A DNA stretch of 64,000 nucleotides from Bacillus sp. OK048 (GCF_900103525.1 NZ_FNHN01000008.1:186001-250000); one strand, 5' to 3'; counted from the first letter of the stretch, positions 20,575 through 30,659 are shown. Notes: generated by a model from the sequence alone, not told the origin. Numbers and translations are program-made.

Positions 20575-20744
20575 AACCCTCTGAATCTTCTTCTGTCGTT
20601 TAGATAAAATAGAAACGTAAGGATTCCAATAAATAATAGCGGAGTACTGATGATTAATGGGAAAACTTTCATTAAGGCTAGGATATGAAGAGAAAATCCA
20701 ATAATAATAAACAAAATCAAGAGGATAATCGGTAAATTTTTCAC
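20571..20744 (-). CDS. yizD: YizD-like small membrane protein
   Basis: Starting at the GTG at 20744, with aaaggtgg about 9 bases upstream, the protein is 57 residues: MKNLPIILLILFIII and a second hydrophobic stretch give two transmembrane segments, ending with basic DRRRFRGF. The position between pepF and spxH matches B. subtilis yizD, which has nearly the same length. A longer frame to 20828 has no ribosome binding site. Function unknown. Confidence 0.7.
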   Translation of the reverse strand: MKNLPIILLILFIIIGFSLHILALMKVFPLIISTPLLFIGILTFLFYLNDRRRFRGF

Positions 20745-21019
20745 TGAAGCATGCCACCTTTTTATAAGAGTACGTTTCAACCCTAGTAATAGTTTATTGT
20801 CCAAACCAAGATAATATGTTTTTGACAATTATGTGAAATAACACACAATCACATTGTCAAAGAGCTCAAATCCATGTTATATTTTATACGTGAAGTTAAT
20901 CACAACAAACATATACCCCTTTGTTTGACCGTGAAAAATTTCTCCCATCCCCTTTGTTCGTATTAATAGAAAAAGACCTTGCAGTTTTGCTGCAAGGTCT
21001 TTTCACGTTCATGTGGAAA
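20745..21019. other. Intergenic region upstream of yizD
   Basis: No gene was found. It holds the yizD promoter region on the minus strand, an imperfect inverted repeat TGACAATTATGTGA...TCACATTGTCA at about 20823-20861, and the spxH terminator at its right end. Confidence 0.5.
20969..21004 (-). terminator. Terminator after spxH
   Basis: The stem aaaagaccttgcag/ctgcaaggtctttt has a ttttg loop. Confidence 0.88.
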
Positions 21020-21898
21020 TTACCGGTTAGTTTCTTCTCCAATATATCGCCAAAATGTCCCATATTTTGCTGGTAGCAGTTCCACTTTCTGAAGTAAAAG
21101 CAATTTTTTCATTTCCCGGTCGACCTGCGAGATAGACATATTATAAACAACGGCAACCTCTTTAGAAGCCACTACTTTAAAATACTTCAAAAAACTCTCT
21201 ATTGGTGGGGGCTGATTTTTTATCGGCTGTTCAGAAAGCATTTCTTCTAGAATCTGCTCATAGACTTCATATGGGTATGGTCCAGTAATTTTAATTCCTT
21301 CATCCTCAGCGTTCTCGTTAAAAAATACAAGAGTAGGAATCTCTTGTACCTCCATCTCTGTTGTAATTTTTAGATCACACTGAAATGCTTTGGCAGCACT
21401 ATCTGAATGGAAATCAGAGATGAACTCCTCAACATCTAATCCCGCACTTTTTGCACAGGTTTTAAGTACCCCAATATGGGAAATGTTTTGTTTATCAATA
21501 AACAGTATTTCTTGCAGCTTACGTAAGAACCGCAAACCTGCACGTCTTCCTTGTAGCTCTGCAGCTTTTATCGCAATTGAAGCAACATAAGGGGATGTTA
21601 CAGGATTTTCTAACCAAAGGTTCCCGTCACAGGACATACCTGATCTGCTAGCAGTCTTTTCCCATAAATCTGCGATAACTTCATAATTCTTCTTTTTGCG
21701 ATGATTTAAATTAGAGATCCGTCCACTTAATACATATTTCATGGAAAAATATCGACCATATTCGATATACAGTTTTTTTAGGATTGGTTCAAGTGCCCAA
21801 CACTCTGGGCATAAAGGATCGATGAACATATATAATTCAAGTGGCTTCTTTTCATTACTATAGGATTGAGGTTTAGAAGTGAATCCTGTGTTACTCAC
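21020..21898 (-). CDS. spxH: Spx adaptor protein SpxH (YjbH), DsbA-like
   Basis: SpxH binds Spx and speeds its degradation by ClpXP. The 292-residue protein has a thioredoxin/DsbA-like fold with C30-P-E-C33 in [15 protein letters not shown] and the cis-Pro-type [10 protein letters not shown] segment. The C-terminus is helical. It overlaps the globin gene yjbI by 4 bases (ATGA), so the two form a translationally coupled operon as in B. subtilis yjbIH. Confidence 0.92.
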   Translation of the reverse strand: MSNTGFTSKPQSYSNEKKPLELYMFIDPLCPECWALEPILKKLYIEYGRYFSMKYVLSGRISNLNHRKKKNYEVIADLWEKTASRSGMSCDGNLWLENPVTSPYVASIAIKAAELQGRRAGLRFLRKLQEILFIDKQNISHIGVLKTCAKSAGLDVEEFISDFHSDSAAKAFQCDLKITTEMEVQEIPTLVFFNENAEDEGIKITGPYPYEVYEQILEEMLSEQPIKNQPPPIESFLKYFKVVASKEVAVVYNMSISQVDREMKKLLLLQKVELLPAKYGTFWRYIGEETNR

Positions 21899-22302
21899 GA
21901 ATTTTCACCTAATATCTCATCTTCATCTGGTGTGTTGACCATGTGTTGTGCAGTTAGATAGAGCCTAGAATAAAATTCATCTCTTTCTTGACCCTCTAAT
22001 CCAGTCTTGTCCATCGCTTGTTCCATGCAGAAAAGCCATGCTTTTGCGCGGGTAGGAGTTATGGGAAAAGGCAAATGTCGTGCACGCATCATAGGGTGAC
22101 CATGCTCCTCTGTATATATTGGAGGTCCTCCCAAATATTGTGTTAAAAATTGCTTTTGTTTTCGGGCAATTTCTGAAAAATCATTTGGAAAGATTGGAGC
22201 AAGGTCAGGATGTTGTGCAACCAAACCATAAAAAGCATCCACAAGGCGGTGGAGTGTATTTTCGCCTATGGCCTCATATGGAGTAGGCTTTTTCTCAAAC
22301 AT
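21895..22302 (-). CDS. yjbI: Truncated hemoglobin (group II) YjbI
   Basis: The 135-residue truncated globin starts at the ATG at 22302 ([21 protein letters not shown]) with aaaggag upstream. It has the family motifs [41 protein letters not shown] (the HGHP region holds the proximal histidine) and a C-terminal TAQHMVN. In B. subtilis YjbI is linked to protection of YjbH against peroxide damage. The longer frame to 22365 lacks a ribosome binding site. Confidence 0.92.
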   Translation of the reverse strand: MFEKKPTPYEAIGENTLHRLVDAFYGLVAQHPDLAPIFPNDFSEIARKQKQFLTQYLGGPPIYTEEHGHPMMRARHLPFPITPTRAKAWLFCMEQAMDKTGLEGQERDEFYSRLYLTAQHMVNTPDEDEILGENS

Positions 22303-22374
22303 TTTGACAACTCCTTTAGATATGTTTGTTTTCTTCATTTTATCAATGGATTTTTGATATCTCAAATAAACCGC

Positions 22375-22953
22375 TTAGAAAATATATTTTTGTCGATAAA
22401 ACCGTGCAATTTTATTGAAAGTTTTGCGTATGGGAATGTCATGGCGCTGGAGTAGATCTTGGAAATCCAGTTGACCAACATGTATATCCTCCACTTCGTA
22501 TTCCACCTCATAGTCTTCTGTTTGTAAATAAAAACTATGATCCAATACAAGCAGTCCGTTCTTGTATGGGAATTCAGCCCTATTTGTTAGTAGAGATCCG
22601 AAATACTCGATACGGTTTATTGATATATTTAATGTTTCCAACCGCTCATAAACGATTCCCTTAGGAAATGCTCCATGTTCAATGGCTGTTTGGTATTCAT
22701 TATCTGATAAAAGTTGCGTAGATTCTAAAAGACCAACAGCAGCGGGCTGTTTTAAAGTAAATTCAAAGTTATTATTCTTTTCTCTTATTCTTAGTGCAGC
22801 TCCCAAATTCTTTAATTCAAAACCGGGTGTGTCAAAGTAATGATTTTTTTGGCTTATGATTTGCTGTCTTTCTACTTTAAATATATTGAGGAGAATTTCA
22901 TATTCCTCTTTTGTAAGCAAATTTTTAAATTCTATTTCAATTGTTTCTGACAT
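22375..22953 (-). CDS. yjbK: CYTH domain protein YjbK
   Basis: The 192-residue protein opens MSETIEIEFKNLLTKEEYE with the ExExK signature of CYTH (triphosphate tunnel) phosphatase-like proteins. Further acidic and basic strands (RIREKNNNFEFTLKQP, YEVEYEVED) match the tunnel. It probably acts on a triphosphate substrate that is unknown in Bacillus. The start is the ATG at 22953, 9 bases from gaaagga. The ATG at 22962 abuts that site. It is divergent from yjbL. Confidence 0.88.
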   Translation of the reverse strand: MSETIEIEFKNLLTKEEYEILLNIFKVERQQIISQKNHYFDTPGFELKNLGAALRIREKNNNFEFTLKQPAAVGLLESTQLLSDNEYQTAIEHGAFPKGIVYERLETLNISINRIEYFGSLLTNRAEFPYKNGLLVLDHSFYLQTEDYEVEYEVEDIHVGQLDFQDLLQRHDIPIRKTFNKIARFYRQKYIF

Positions 22954-23069
22954 TTGGTCCATTCCTTTCTCTTCATATTTATTGTATCTTAGCTTATGGT
23001 TGAACCGCAATTCTTGGGAGAAATGGGTAGATTATGCTAAAATGGTAGAGTGAATACTGGAGGTAGAAA

Positions 23070-23429
23070 ATGAATAAAAAAATTACAATCAAAAAAGCAA
23101 CTATTGTAGATAACAAATTATTATTACTTACTGATGAGTCAATTAGCGGTCTTCTTCCATCTGAACAAATTCTTGTTGATTCTAAGCTATTTTCTTTTGT
23201 TTATTTAATGGAGAATCCAGAGGGGTATACATATATCGACATTCCAGAACCATTTTGGCCATTGTTAAAAAGCACATATGGAGAACAAACCCCAGTGTTT
23301 ATTCAAAGCCAGGAAGAGGAAGTAGAATTATCTAATTTCTATGAGGAGCTAGCTTATGTTATTAACAACATAAGGGGTAACAGTAATTACGGTAAAGACA
23401 TGGTTGCAAAAGTAGAAGAGCATTTTTAA
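23070..23429 (+). CDS. yjbL: UPF0738 family protein YjbL
   Basis: This 119-residue soluble protein of unknown function matches UPF0738 (YjbL) by the DIPEPFWPLLKSTYGE segment and by its place just before the alarmone synthetase gene. The ribosome binding site is tggaggt. A 30-base gap to relQ suggests co-transcription with relQ, nadK and yjbO. Confidence 0.82.
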   Translation: MNKKITIKKATIVDNKLLLLTDESISGLLPSEQILVDSKLFSFVYLMENPEGYTYIDIPEPFWPLLKSTYGEQTPVFIQSQEEEVELSNFYEELAYVINNIRGNSNYGKDMVAKVEEHF

Positions 23430-23459
23430 ATATATATTAGTTTTTGTTGAGGTGGAATC

Positions 23460-24098
23460 ATGAAGCATTGGGACCAATTTTTAGCTCCATATAAACAAGC
23501 TGTGTCTGAGCTGAAGATCAAATTAAAAGGGATGAGAGGTCAATTTGAGCTTGATTCGAGCCATTCTCCAATTGAATTTGTGACTGGCAGAGTAAAGCCA
23601 ATCGCAAGTATCCTTGATAAAGCAAATCAAAAAGGGATTCCGCTAGATAAATTGGAAGAGGAATTGCAGGATATTGCTGGTATGCGAATCATGTGTCAAT
23701 TCGTCGATGATATTCATCATGTAGTAAGATTATTAAGAAATCGAAATGATCTGGTCATCATTGAGGAAAGAGATTATATTTCACACAAAAAAACGAGTGG
23801 ATATCGCTCATACCATGTTGTAATCCAATATCCTGTCCAAACGATACATGGAGAAAAAAAAATCCTTGCTGAAATACAAATTAGAACATTGGCGATGAAC
23901 TTTTGGGCGACAATTGAGCACAGTTTAAACTATAAGTATAAAGGAATTTTTCCCACTGATATCCAAATGAGGCTACAACGGGCCGCGGAGGCGGCATTTC
24001 GCTTGGATGAAGAAATGTCATTAATTCGTGGTGAAATTCAAGAGGCGCAAGCATTTTTTACTAGAAATAAAGAGTTCAAACAAGAGGAGAAAAGCTGA
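23460..24098 (+). CDS. relQ: Small alarmone synthetase RelQ (SasB, YjbM)
   Basis: RelQ makes (p)ppGpp from ATP and GDP/GTP without a hydrolase domain. The 212-residue protein has the RelA/SpoT synthetase motifs: PIEFVTGRVKPIASILDK, the catalytic IAGMRIMCQFVDDIH, the G-loop-like HKKTSGYRSYHVVIQYP, and EIQIRTLAMNFWATIEHSLNYK. The start follows gaggtgg. It lies in a likely operon with nadK and yjbO. Confidence 0.94.
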   Translation: MKHWDQFLAPYKQAVSELKIKLKGMRGQFELDSSHSPIEFVTGRVKPIASILDKANQKGIPLDKLEEELQDIAGMRIMCQFVDDIHHVVRLLRNRNDLVIIEERDYISHKKTSGYRSYHVVIQYPVQTIHGEKKILAEIQIRTLAMNFWATIEHSLNYKYKGIFPTDIQMRLQRAAEAAFRLDEEMSLIRGEIQEAQAFFTRNKEFKQEEKS

Positions 24099-24139
24099 CT
24101 GGAGATTTGTAAGCATTTCAGTATGAGGAGTTAATAAAT

Positions 24140-24940
24140 ATGAAATTTGCGATTACATCCAAAGGGGATCAAAAATCTAATATCTTAATGCACAAGATGC
24201 GGACATACCTACTCGACTTTGATCTTATTTATGACGAAGACCAACCAGATATTGTTGTTTCAATCGGTGGTGATGGGACACTTCTATATGCTTTCCACCG
24301 ATACAGCAGCCGCTTGGATAAGACTGCTTTCGTCGGAATTCATACTGGACATCTCGGCTTTTATGCTGACTGGACCCCTGATGAGATTGAAAAATTAGTC
24401 ATTGCAATCGCCAAAACACCATACCAAGTGGTTGAATATCCGTTAATTGAAGTGATTATTCGTTATCAGCACGCCGGTAAGGAGTCACGGTACCTTGCTC
24501 TGAACGAATCCACTGTCAAGAGCGTGGAAGGGACATTGGTTATGGATGTAGAGATTCGCGGACAGCACTTTGAACGTTTCCGAGGCGATGGATTATGTAT
24601 ATCCACTCCATCTGGCAGTACTGCCTACAATAAAGCACTAGGAGGGGCCATAATCCATCCATCTATTCCTGCGTTACAGGTCGCTGAAATGGCGTCAATT
24701 AATAACCGAGTGTTTCGGACAGTAGGATCACCGTTAATTCTGCCGTCCCACCATACTTGTATGCTGAAGCCAGTAAATCGTGTTGATTTCCAAGTAACTG
24801 TTGATCATCTTACTTTGCTTCATAAGGATGTTAAATCGATACAATTTAGGGTTCCAGACGAAAAAATCCGCTTTGCTCGTTTTCGGCCATTCCCTTTTTG
24901 GAAAAGGGTCCATGATTCTTTTATATCAGATTCCGATTAA
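24140..24940 (+). CDS. nadK: NAD kinase
   Basis: NAD kinase phosphorylates NAD to NADP. The 266-residue protein contains GGDGT at residues 43-47, the NE/D-type ALNESTVKS segment, and the glycine-rich [22 protein letters not shown], all diagnostic. It corresponds to B. subtilis PpnKA (NadF). The ribosome binding site is gaggag. It is 41 bases after relQ and 24 before the pseudouridine synthase. Confidence 0.95.
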   Translation: MKFAITSKGDQKSNILMHKMRTYLLDFDLIYDEDQPDIVVSIGGDGTLLYAFHRYSSRLDKTAFVGIHTGHLGFYADWTPDEIEKLVIAIAKTPYQVVEYPLIEVIIRYQHAGKESRYLALNESTVKSVEGTLVMDVEIRGQHFERFRGDGLCISTPSGSTAYNKALGGAIIHPSIPALQVAEMASINNRVFRTVGSPLILPSHHTCMLKPVNRVDFQVTVDHLTLLHKDVKSIQFRVPDEKIRFARFRPFPFWKRVHDSFISDSD

Positions 24941-24964
24941 CTTAAAAGCTGGAGGAAAAATAAC

Positions 24965-25861
24965 ATGAATTCACGTTTTCAACTTCAGTGGGAAGTTAAT
25001 CCATTTCAAGCTGGTCAAACAATCAAGGAATTCCTGAAAGAAGAGGAAATATCTCGGATTGCCCTAACGGATATAAAATTCAGGGGCGGGAATATTCTGG
25101 CAAATGGCATAGAAGTGAATGTTCGGTATGTGTTAAAAGAAGGGGAAACCTTAACCGTTATCTTTCCACCTGAAAATCCAAGTGAAGGGATAGCAGGAGA
25201 AAGAATCCCATTAGAAATTCTTTTTGAAGACAAATATCTATTAGTTGTAAACAAACCTGCGGGAATGAGTACCATTCCATCAAGGGAACATCCAACAGGA
25301 AGCATGGCAAATGCCTTGATGGGTTACTATGAAGAAAATGGTATCAGAGCAACTGCCCATATCGTCACCCGTTTGGACCGGGATACGTCAGGTATTGTAT
25401 TAATTGCAAAACATCGGCATATCCATCATTTATTTAGCAAGCAGCAACAAAAAGGTAAGGTACATAGAATATATGAAGCATTTGCAGAAGGCAATCTTAT
25501 CCTTGAGCAGGGCACGATTGTAGAACCGATTGGAAGAAAGAGTGACAGTATTATTGAAAGAGAAGTACGCGGTGATGGACAATATGCACGGACTGATTAC
25601 AAAGTACTGAAAAGATATAAAGAATTCACCCATGTTGAATTACAGTTAAAAACTGGGAGAACTCACCAGATTAGAGTACACATGTCTTTTATCCATCACC
25701 CATTATTGGGAGATGACCTGTATGGCGGCAGTCTTTTGCATATTAAACGTCAGGCGCTCCATTGTAAAAAGATTCATTTTCATCACCCTTTAACTCGCAT
25801 GGAAATGAATTTTACTGCACCACTTCCATTTGATATGAATGAATTACCCAAAAAGGGCTGA
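24965..25861 (+). CDS. yjbO: RluA/RluD-family pseudouridine synthase YjbO
   Basis: This RNA pseudouridine synthase of 298 residues carries the catalytic RLDRDTSG motif at 136-143 (Asp138 as nucleophile), the preceding LLVVNKPAGMSTIP, and the C-terminal KTGRTHQIRVH. The N-terminal region resembles a partial S4-like domain. The target RNA is not deducible. It is the last gene of the relQ-nadK-yjbO group and is followed by a terminator. Confidence 0.92.
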   Translation: MNSRFQLQWEVNPFQAGQTIKEFLKEEEISRIALTDIKFRGGNILANGIEVNVRYVLKEGETLTVIFPPENPSEGIAGERIPLEILFEDKYLLVVNKPAGMSTIPSREHPTGSMANALMGYYEENGIRATAHIVTRLDRDTSGIVLIAKHRHIHHLFSKQQQKGKVHRIYEAFAEGNLILEQGTIVEPIGRKSDSIIEREVRGDGQYARTDYKVLKRYKEFTHVELQLKTGRTHQIRVHMSFIHHPLLGDDLYGGSLLHIKRQALHCKKIHFHHPLTRMEMNFTAPLPFDMNELPKKG

Positions 25862-25886
25862 CTTTTTAAAGTTCGACCCTTTTTTG
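25853..25886 (+). terminator. Terminator after yjbO
   Basis: The imperfect stem agggctgacttt/aaagttcgaccct is followed by a six-T run. It begins inside the last codons of yjbO. Confidence 0.65.
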
Positions 25887-25945
25887 CGTAATTTGATGAT
25901 TTCCTAGGAAATTTGTCGATATCCTTAGGCTTATTTTCCCTATTT

Positions 25946-26686
25946 CTAAGGAAAGTCTTTAAATTTTTCTCCTATGTATGGCATAGTAGAATCTACAGAA
26001 ACAATTTCCATCTCTGGGTATCGGAGTAAAGTAAGTTTTCCTCCAAAAACTGCTCCAGTATCAATATTATATGTGTTATTGATAATTCTTGGTTCTTTCA
26101 CAGGTGTGTGACCGTAAACGATAGTGGCTTTTCCAGTATATTGCTTGGCCCAATCTCTTCTTACGGGTGAACCATCAGGGTGTTTTTCGCCTGTAATATC
26201 TCCGTATAGGACAAATGTCTTAACTTTAGAATCTTTCATCCCGATAAATTCTTCCTTTATTCCAGCGTGTGCAATCACAAGCCTATTTTGATCTAAGACT
26301 AAATGAAGTGGAGATTTTTCATATAATTCAATAAATTTATTTTGAATTGATTTCTGTTCTTTTTTCGCTAATGATTTATATTCAGCAACAGTTGTTTCAA
26401 GTCCATGCGTTTCCTGAACCTTATTTCCAATAAAGTAGCGGTACAATTTATTGCAATGGTTTCCAGGTGTGTAAAAAGCCTTTTTTTGCTCAATTACAAG
26501 TCTCCAAATAATTTCAGCTACTAGTAGAGAAGATGGTCCGCGGTCAGTTAAATCCCCAACAAATCCTAAGAACCTATTATCGGGATGTAACGGGATTCCG
26601 TCTACCCATTGGTAACCACATTTCTTTGTAAGGACTTCGAATTCTGGCAAACATCCGTGTATATCACCGATAATATCAATTTTCAT
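25946..26686 (-). CDS. prpE: Bis(5'-nucleosyl)-tetraphosphatase PrpE
   Basis: PrpE is a PPP-family metallophosphatase that splits diadenosine tetraphosphate. The 246-residue protein has all metal motifs in order: GDIHGC (7-12), [12 protein letters not shown], and the late YGHTPV. The ribosome binding site is aaaggggg. In B. subtilis prpE has a role in spore germination. It is divergent from yjbQ. Confidence 0.92.
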   Translation of the reverse strand: MKIDIIGDIHGCLPEFEVLTKKCGYQWVDGIPLHPDNRFLGFVGDLTDRGPSSLLVAEIIWRLVIEQKKAFYTPGNHCNKLYRYFIGNKVQETHGLETTVAEYKSLAKKEQKSIQNKFIELYEKSPLHLVLDQNRLVIAHAGIKEEFIGMKDSKVKTFVLYGDITGEKHPDGSPVRRDWAKQYTGKATIVYGHTPVKEPRIINNTYNIDTGAVFGGKLTLLRYPEMEIVSVDSTMPYIGEKFKDFP

Positions 26687-26760
26687 TGGAATAGTGCCCC
26701 CTTTAAATATAGTTTTTGTTTTTTTGTAATTTTTATTAAAGAAACGAAGGAGGAGGATTT

Positions 26761-28608
26761 ATGGAACAGCATGTTTCTGTAATATCTTTATTAGTGGTTG
26801 TGACCATTGCTTTTGTAACCCCGATTTTACTCCACCGATTAAAATTAAACTATATCCCAGTGGTGGTTGCAGAAATTATTATGGGGCTGGTGATTGGGAA
26901 AAGCGGTTTCGATGTTGTTCACGGTGATATGTGGTTATCAACGCTCTCTACACTTGGCTTTATTTTTTTAATGTTTCTGAGTGGATTAGAAATTGATTTT
27001 ACTGCTTTCAATGGGGGAAAGCAAAATAATATCCTTCTTAGCGGCAAAAAAGAACCGAACACCTTCTTGGTCTCATCAATTATTTTTATTGGAATATTTA
27101 TCTTTTCATTAGGCTTATCCTATTTATTTGTCTTCGCTGGATTTATGGATAATGCCTTTTTAATGACTATTATTATATCAACAATTTCTCTAGGGGTCGT
27201 TGTACCAACTTTAAAGGAAGCCCATCTAATGAAAACGAACATCGGCCAAATTATATTATTAGTTGCAGTCGTAGCTGATTTAGTCACGATGATCCTTATG
27301 GCAATTTTTGTGTCAATCTATGACAAAGGCCAGGGGAATACATGGCTGCTGTTGATTTTGTTTGCAGCAGGAGTTGTCTTGTATTTTGTGGGGAAACGGT
27401 TTAAAAATCGCCCATTATTAGAATCGTTGTCAAAAGGGACAGTACAAATCGGCACACGTGCTGTATTTATGCTCATTATCGTGTTGGTTGGACTATCTGA
27501 GACGGTAGGGGCAGAGAACATTTTAGGTGCCTTCCTTGCAGGGGTACTCGTTTCGCTCCTATCTCCAAATCAGGAACTGATCCATAAACTTGATTCCTTT
27601 GGCTATGGTTTCTTTATACCTATCTTTTTTGTGATGATTGGGGTGGAGTTGGATGTATGGTCTCTGTTTGCGGATAAAAAGTTATTGCTATTAATACCGC
27701 TTTTATTGATTGGATTCCTACTTTCGAAGCTTGTCCCAGTTTATTTATTGAAAATCTGGTATGATGCGAAAACCGTACTTGCATCGGGTTTTTTACTAAC
27801 ATCCACACTATCTCTTGTCATCGCAGCAGCTACGATTGGAGAACGGATGAGGATTATCACTTCGGAGATGAGTGGGACACTGATATTGGTAGCTGTCATT
27901 ACCGCTATATTTACGCCGATTGCTTTTAAAAAATTATTTCCAAAACAAGAAGCGGTTGATCGAAAACTAAGAATTGCTTTTTTAGGCGCAAACCAGGTGA
28001 CACTCCCTGTTTCAAGGGAGCTAAAGTCAAGTTTATATGAACCGGTTTTGTATCACACGAGAATGGACAAATCAGATAAACTAACATCAAACTCATTATT
28101 TGATATTGTTGAGATTCCAGATTATTCTTTGGATTCCATTGAAAGGAATAAGATTTTTCAAGCTGATATTCTTGTTATATCTACCGGTGATGATCAAAAA
28201 AATGCTGATTTGTCTTTTAATGCGAAAGAAAAAGAGGTTTCAAGAATCATAACACGAATTGAAACTCCTGAAATTGAGCAAATCTTAAGGGAAAATGACA
28301 TTGAAGTCTTCTCGTCTTTCATGTCAACAAAAACATTATTGCGTGCCTTAATCGAAACACCGAGTGTCATTAACATCCTAACGAATCAAGAAACAGCACT
28401 TTATGAAATAAGCATGCAAAATGAACAGTTTGATGGTATGACATTAAGGAGGTTCCCATTTACAGGAGATGTTATCTTTGTCCGGATATTCCGAGGAAAA
28501 GACTCGATTGTCCCTCATGGAGACACAGAGCTCTTGTTAAATGACCGTTTGATTGTTACTGGGTCAAAAGAATATGTAGATGAGTTGAAAAGAGAACTTG
28601 AATACTAG
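26761..28608 (+). CDS. yjbQ: Monovalent cation:proton antiporter-2 family protein YjbQ
   Basis: The 615-residue protein has an N-terminal Na+/H+ exchanger domain with about 12 transmembrane segments (1-385), then a cytosolic TrkA-N-like segment (about 400-510) and a TrkA-C domain (about 530-612). This CPA2 layout fits KefB-type or Na+/H+ antiporters gated by nucleotides. The NAD-binding glycine motif is weak (FLGANQVTLPVS). The start follows ggaggagga. In B. subtilis thi genes lie between yjbQ and fabI; here they are absent. Confidence 0.9.
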   Translation: MEQHVSVISLLVVVTIAFVTPILLHRLKLNYIPVVVAEIIMGLVIGKSGFDVVHGDMWLSTLSTLGFIFLMFLSGLEIDFTAFNGGKQNNILLSGKKEPNTFLVSSIIFIGIFIFSLGLSYLFVFAGFMDNAFLMTIIISTISLGVVVPTLKEAHLMKTNIGQIILLVAVVADLVTMILMAIFVSIYDKGQGNTWLLLILFAAGVVLYFVGKRFKNRPLLESLSKGTVQIGTRAVFMLIIVLVGLSETVGAENILGAFLAGVLVSLLSPNQELIHKLDSFGYGFFIPIFFVMIGVELDVWSLFADKKLLLLIPLLLIGFLLSKLVPVYLLKIWYDAKTVLASGFLLTSTLSLVIAAATIGERMRIITSEMSGTLILVAVITAIFTPIAFKKLFPKQEAVDRKLRIAFLGANQVTLPVSRELKSSLYEPVLYHTRMDKSDKLTSNSLFDIVEIPDYSLDSIERNKIFQADILVISTGDDQKNADLSFNAKEKEVSRIITRIETPEIEQILRENDIEVFSSFMSTKTLLRALIETPSVINILTNQETALYEISMQNEQFDGMTLRRFPFTGDVIFVRIFRGKDSIVPHGDTELLLNDRLIVTGSKEYVDELKRELEY

Positions 28609-28651
28609 TTAAGAGGTTGATACTTTTCATTTTTTAATAAATGGTGTAATA

Positions 28652-28670
28652 TTAGTACCAAGTACTAATA
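28652..28670 (+). promoter_or_regulatory. FapR operator upstream of fabI
   Basis: ATTAGTACCAAGTACTAAT contains the perfect inverted repeat TTAGTAC-CAA-GTACTAA (28653-28669), a full FapR site. It lies about 38 bases before the fabI ATG and next to an AT-rich TAATATAAT that may be the -10 region. Confidence 0.9.
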
Positions 28671-28707
28671 ACTAATATAATGCTTCAAATGGGAGGACTT
28701 TTTCTTT

Positions 28708-29478
28708 ATGAATCTTTCTTTAAAAGGAAAAACATATGTGGTAATGGGTGTTGCAAATAAACGGAGTATTGCTTGGGGAATCGCTCGTTCATTGCACAAT
28801 GCAGGCGCGCGTTTAATCTTTACTTATGCTGGTGAAAGACTTGAAGGGAATGTCCGTGAATTAGCCGAATCTTTACAAGCGGAAGGGACTTTAGTACTTC
28901 CGTGCGATGTAACAAGTGATGAAGAGGTAGCTAAATGCTTTACGGAGATTAAAGAAACTGTAGGAACGATACATGGTTTTGCACACTGTATCGCTTTTGC
29001 AAACAAAGAAGAATTAAAAGGTGACTACATGAACACAACAAGAGATGGCTTCTTGTTAGCACATAATATTAGTTCCTATTCTTTAACTGCGGTAGCAAAA
29101 GAAGCAAAAGGATTGATGGTTGATGGCGGTAGTATTGTGACCTTAACATATCTTGGTGGAGAGCGTGCATTGCCTAACTATAATGTAATGGGTGTGGCAA
29201 AAGCTTCTCTTGATGCAAGCGTTCGCTACCTGGCTGCAGATTTAGGGAAAGAGGGAATTCGTGTTAATTCCATCTCTGCTGGTCCAATTCGAACATTATC
29301 AGCAAAAGGGGTTGGCGATTTTAACGAGATTACGAAAGTAGTCGAAGAAAGAGCGCCGTTGCGAAGAGCGACAACAACGGAGGAAGTTGGCGATACTGCT
29401 TTATTCCTTTTCAGTGACCTTTCAAGAGGTATTACGGGAGAAAATATTCACGTTGATTCAGGATATCACATTTTATAA
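28708..29478 (+). CDS. fabI: Enoyl-ACP reductase FabI
   Basis: FabI reduces the trans-2-enoyl-ACP in the last step of the fatty-acid elongation cycle. The 256-residue SDR protein has the nucleotide-binding GVANKRSIAWGIA, and the catalytic pair Tyr158 and Lys165 in YNVMGVAK with an upstream Tyr148. Length and motifs match Bacillus FabI. It is under a perfect FapR operator and monocistronic, ended by a terminator. Confidence 0.96.
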   Translation: MNLSLKGKTYVVMGVANKRSIAWGIARSLHNAGARLIFTYAGERLEGNVRELAESLQAEGTLVLPCDVTSDEEVAKCFTEIKETVGTIHGFAHCIAFANKEELKGDYMNTTRDGFLLAHNISSYSLTAVAKEAKGLMVDGGSIVTLTYLGGERALPNYNVMGVAKASLDASVRYLAADLGKEGIRVNSISAGPIRTLSAKGVGDFNEITKVVEERAPLRRATTTEEVGDTALFLFSDLSRGITGENIHVDSGYHIL

Positions 29479-29483
29479 TGGTA

Positions 29484-29517
29484 AAGCCCGCTAATAATTG
29501 ATTAGCGGGCTTTTTCT
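29484..29517 (+). terminator. Terminator after fabI
   Basis: The stem aaagcccgctaat/attagcgggcttt has an aattg loop and a T-run. Confidence 0.9.
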
Positions 29518-29594
29518 ATGGCAATTTTTATGAACGAGGATAGGCAATTTGCATACATATAGTATGTAGGGCTAGGTAAATGGAGGTGAATTGG

Positions 29595-30095
29595 GTGGAG
29601 AAAAACACAAAAAAGGGACCATTATTATATGTCTCACAGACTTTTCTAAATACACCTGTAAAAAATAATCAGGAAGTATTTACAAATAGGCAGGAGGTCC
29701 GACTGCCAATTGAAGAACCACAGCTAGAGGTTGATAGAGACAAGAAAAAAGTCTTTGAAGTTTCACTGGCTAAGACAGAGTTACCTAATGAATCTAAGTT
29801 AAAAGAAGTGAAAGAAGAAAATAAAGCTCAAAAAAATCAAGAAAAACAACGTACTTTCAATCGGGTAAAAGGCTTTAAGGAAATGAAACTTATTGAACGT
29901 TTGGAATACCTGGCGAACTTTCCTAAAGCATTGCCGTCTGTTCCATGCGTCTTTATTACTAAAGAAAAGAATTATCAGGGATATTTAGTTGAATACAATG
30001 ATCAAGATATAACTATTCGAATTCCAAATCAAGAAACAGAAACGATACAAATAAAAGATTTAACAAATATTATGATGATTGGTATAAAAAGGTAA
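29595..30095 (+). CDS. cotO: Spore coat protein CotO (YjbX)-like
   Basis: This 166-residue protein has a charged, Lys/Glu-rich middle (KEENKAQKNQEKQRTF) and a conserved C-terminal domain (LIERLEYLANFPKALPSVPCVFI...GYLVEYNDQDITIRI) like the CotO C-terminus. CotO is a coat morphogenetic protein needed for outer coat assembly. The start is GTG 29595, 8 bases from ggagg; the ATG at 29580 overlaps that site. Its location between fabI and a convergent cotZ-type gene matches B. subtilis. Confidence 0.82.
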   Translation: MEKNTKKGPLLYVSQTFLNTPVKNNQEVFTNRQEVRLPIEEPQLEVDRDKKKVFEVSLAKTELPNESKLKEVKEENKAQKNQEKQRTFNRVKGFKEMKLIERLEYLANFPKALPSVPCVFITKEKNYQGYLVEYNDQDITIRIPNQETETIQIKDLTNIMMIGIKR

Positions 30096-30098
30096 ATA

Positions 30099-30134
30099 AA
30101 AAAAGCCAGCCGGGTTATCGACTGGCTCATTTTA
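30099..30134. terminator. Terminator between cotO and cotZ
   Basis: The stem agccag/ctggct carries A-rich and T-rich flanks and lies between convergent genes. Confidence 0.65.
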
Positions 30135-30143
30135 TTACTAGAA

Positions 30144-30659
30144 TTAATCGCATAGACCTAAGTCTACATCGGCAATACATTGTATTGCACAGAAGCAATT
30201 TAAATCAACGGTAATACAGTCATTGCTGGCGCGGAAACGATCCACTTGACAGACTCTTTCAAGGTTAATACAGCACTTGTCTCCTCCAGCCACAAGGTTA
30301 ACAGGAATGAATCTCCCGTTGTCATCCCTGCGTCCTGGTATTAGGACACGTAGTGTTGCACAGCAATTATCAAATACATCTTCAACGCGGAAGAAAATTG
30401 ATACGCATGCATTGTTTTCACCGCTAAAGAACGCGTGGAATGGTGAACCATCAGCGTTTTTTAAGACAAATACACGTGTATCAGCGCGATCTCTTCTTGC
30501 GGGTGACACCAATGAACCAAGTGGTTCTAAGAAACAACTTGGGCAATCTACACACTCATCATCTAGTGCAGCATTATCCTGGATGTCTTTTATAGCACGA
30601 ACAACATCGCATACACAGCCATTGCTGCTGTTTGAGTTACTATCTCTACCACAACCCAT
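30144..30659 (-). CDS. cotZ: Spore crust protein CotZ/CotY family
   Basis: CotY/CotZ form the outermost spore crust and assemble through disulfides. The 171-residue protein is very cysteine-rich (about 17 Cys), with clusters such as CVDCPSC and paired CC, and the family core FHAFFSGENNACVSIFFRVEDVFDNCCATLRVL. The ribosome binding site is aggagga. Only one copy is present; cotY, cotX, cotW and cotV of B. subtilis are missing. CotY and CotZ cannot be told apart here. Confidence 0.9.
   Translation of the reverse strand: MGCGRDSNSNSSNGCVCDVVRAIKDIQDNAALDDECVDCPSCFLEPLGSLVSPARRDRADTRVFVLKNADGSPFHAFFSGENNACVSIFFRVEDVFDNCCATLRVLIPGRRDDNGRFIPVNLVAGGDKCCINLERVCQVDRFRASNDCITVDLNCFCAIQCIADVDLGLCD

Noticed and set aside
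20823..20861. TGTGA...TCACA arms upstream of yizD as an Fnr site
   Set aside because: The arms are about 12 bases apart, too far for Fnr; left as an unexplained inverted repeat.
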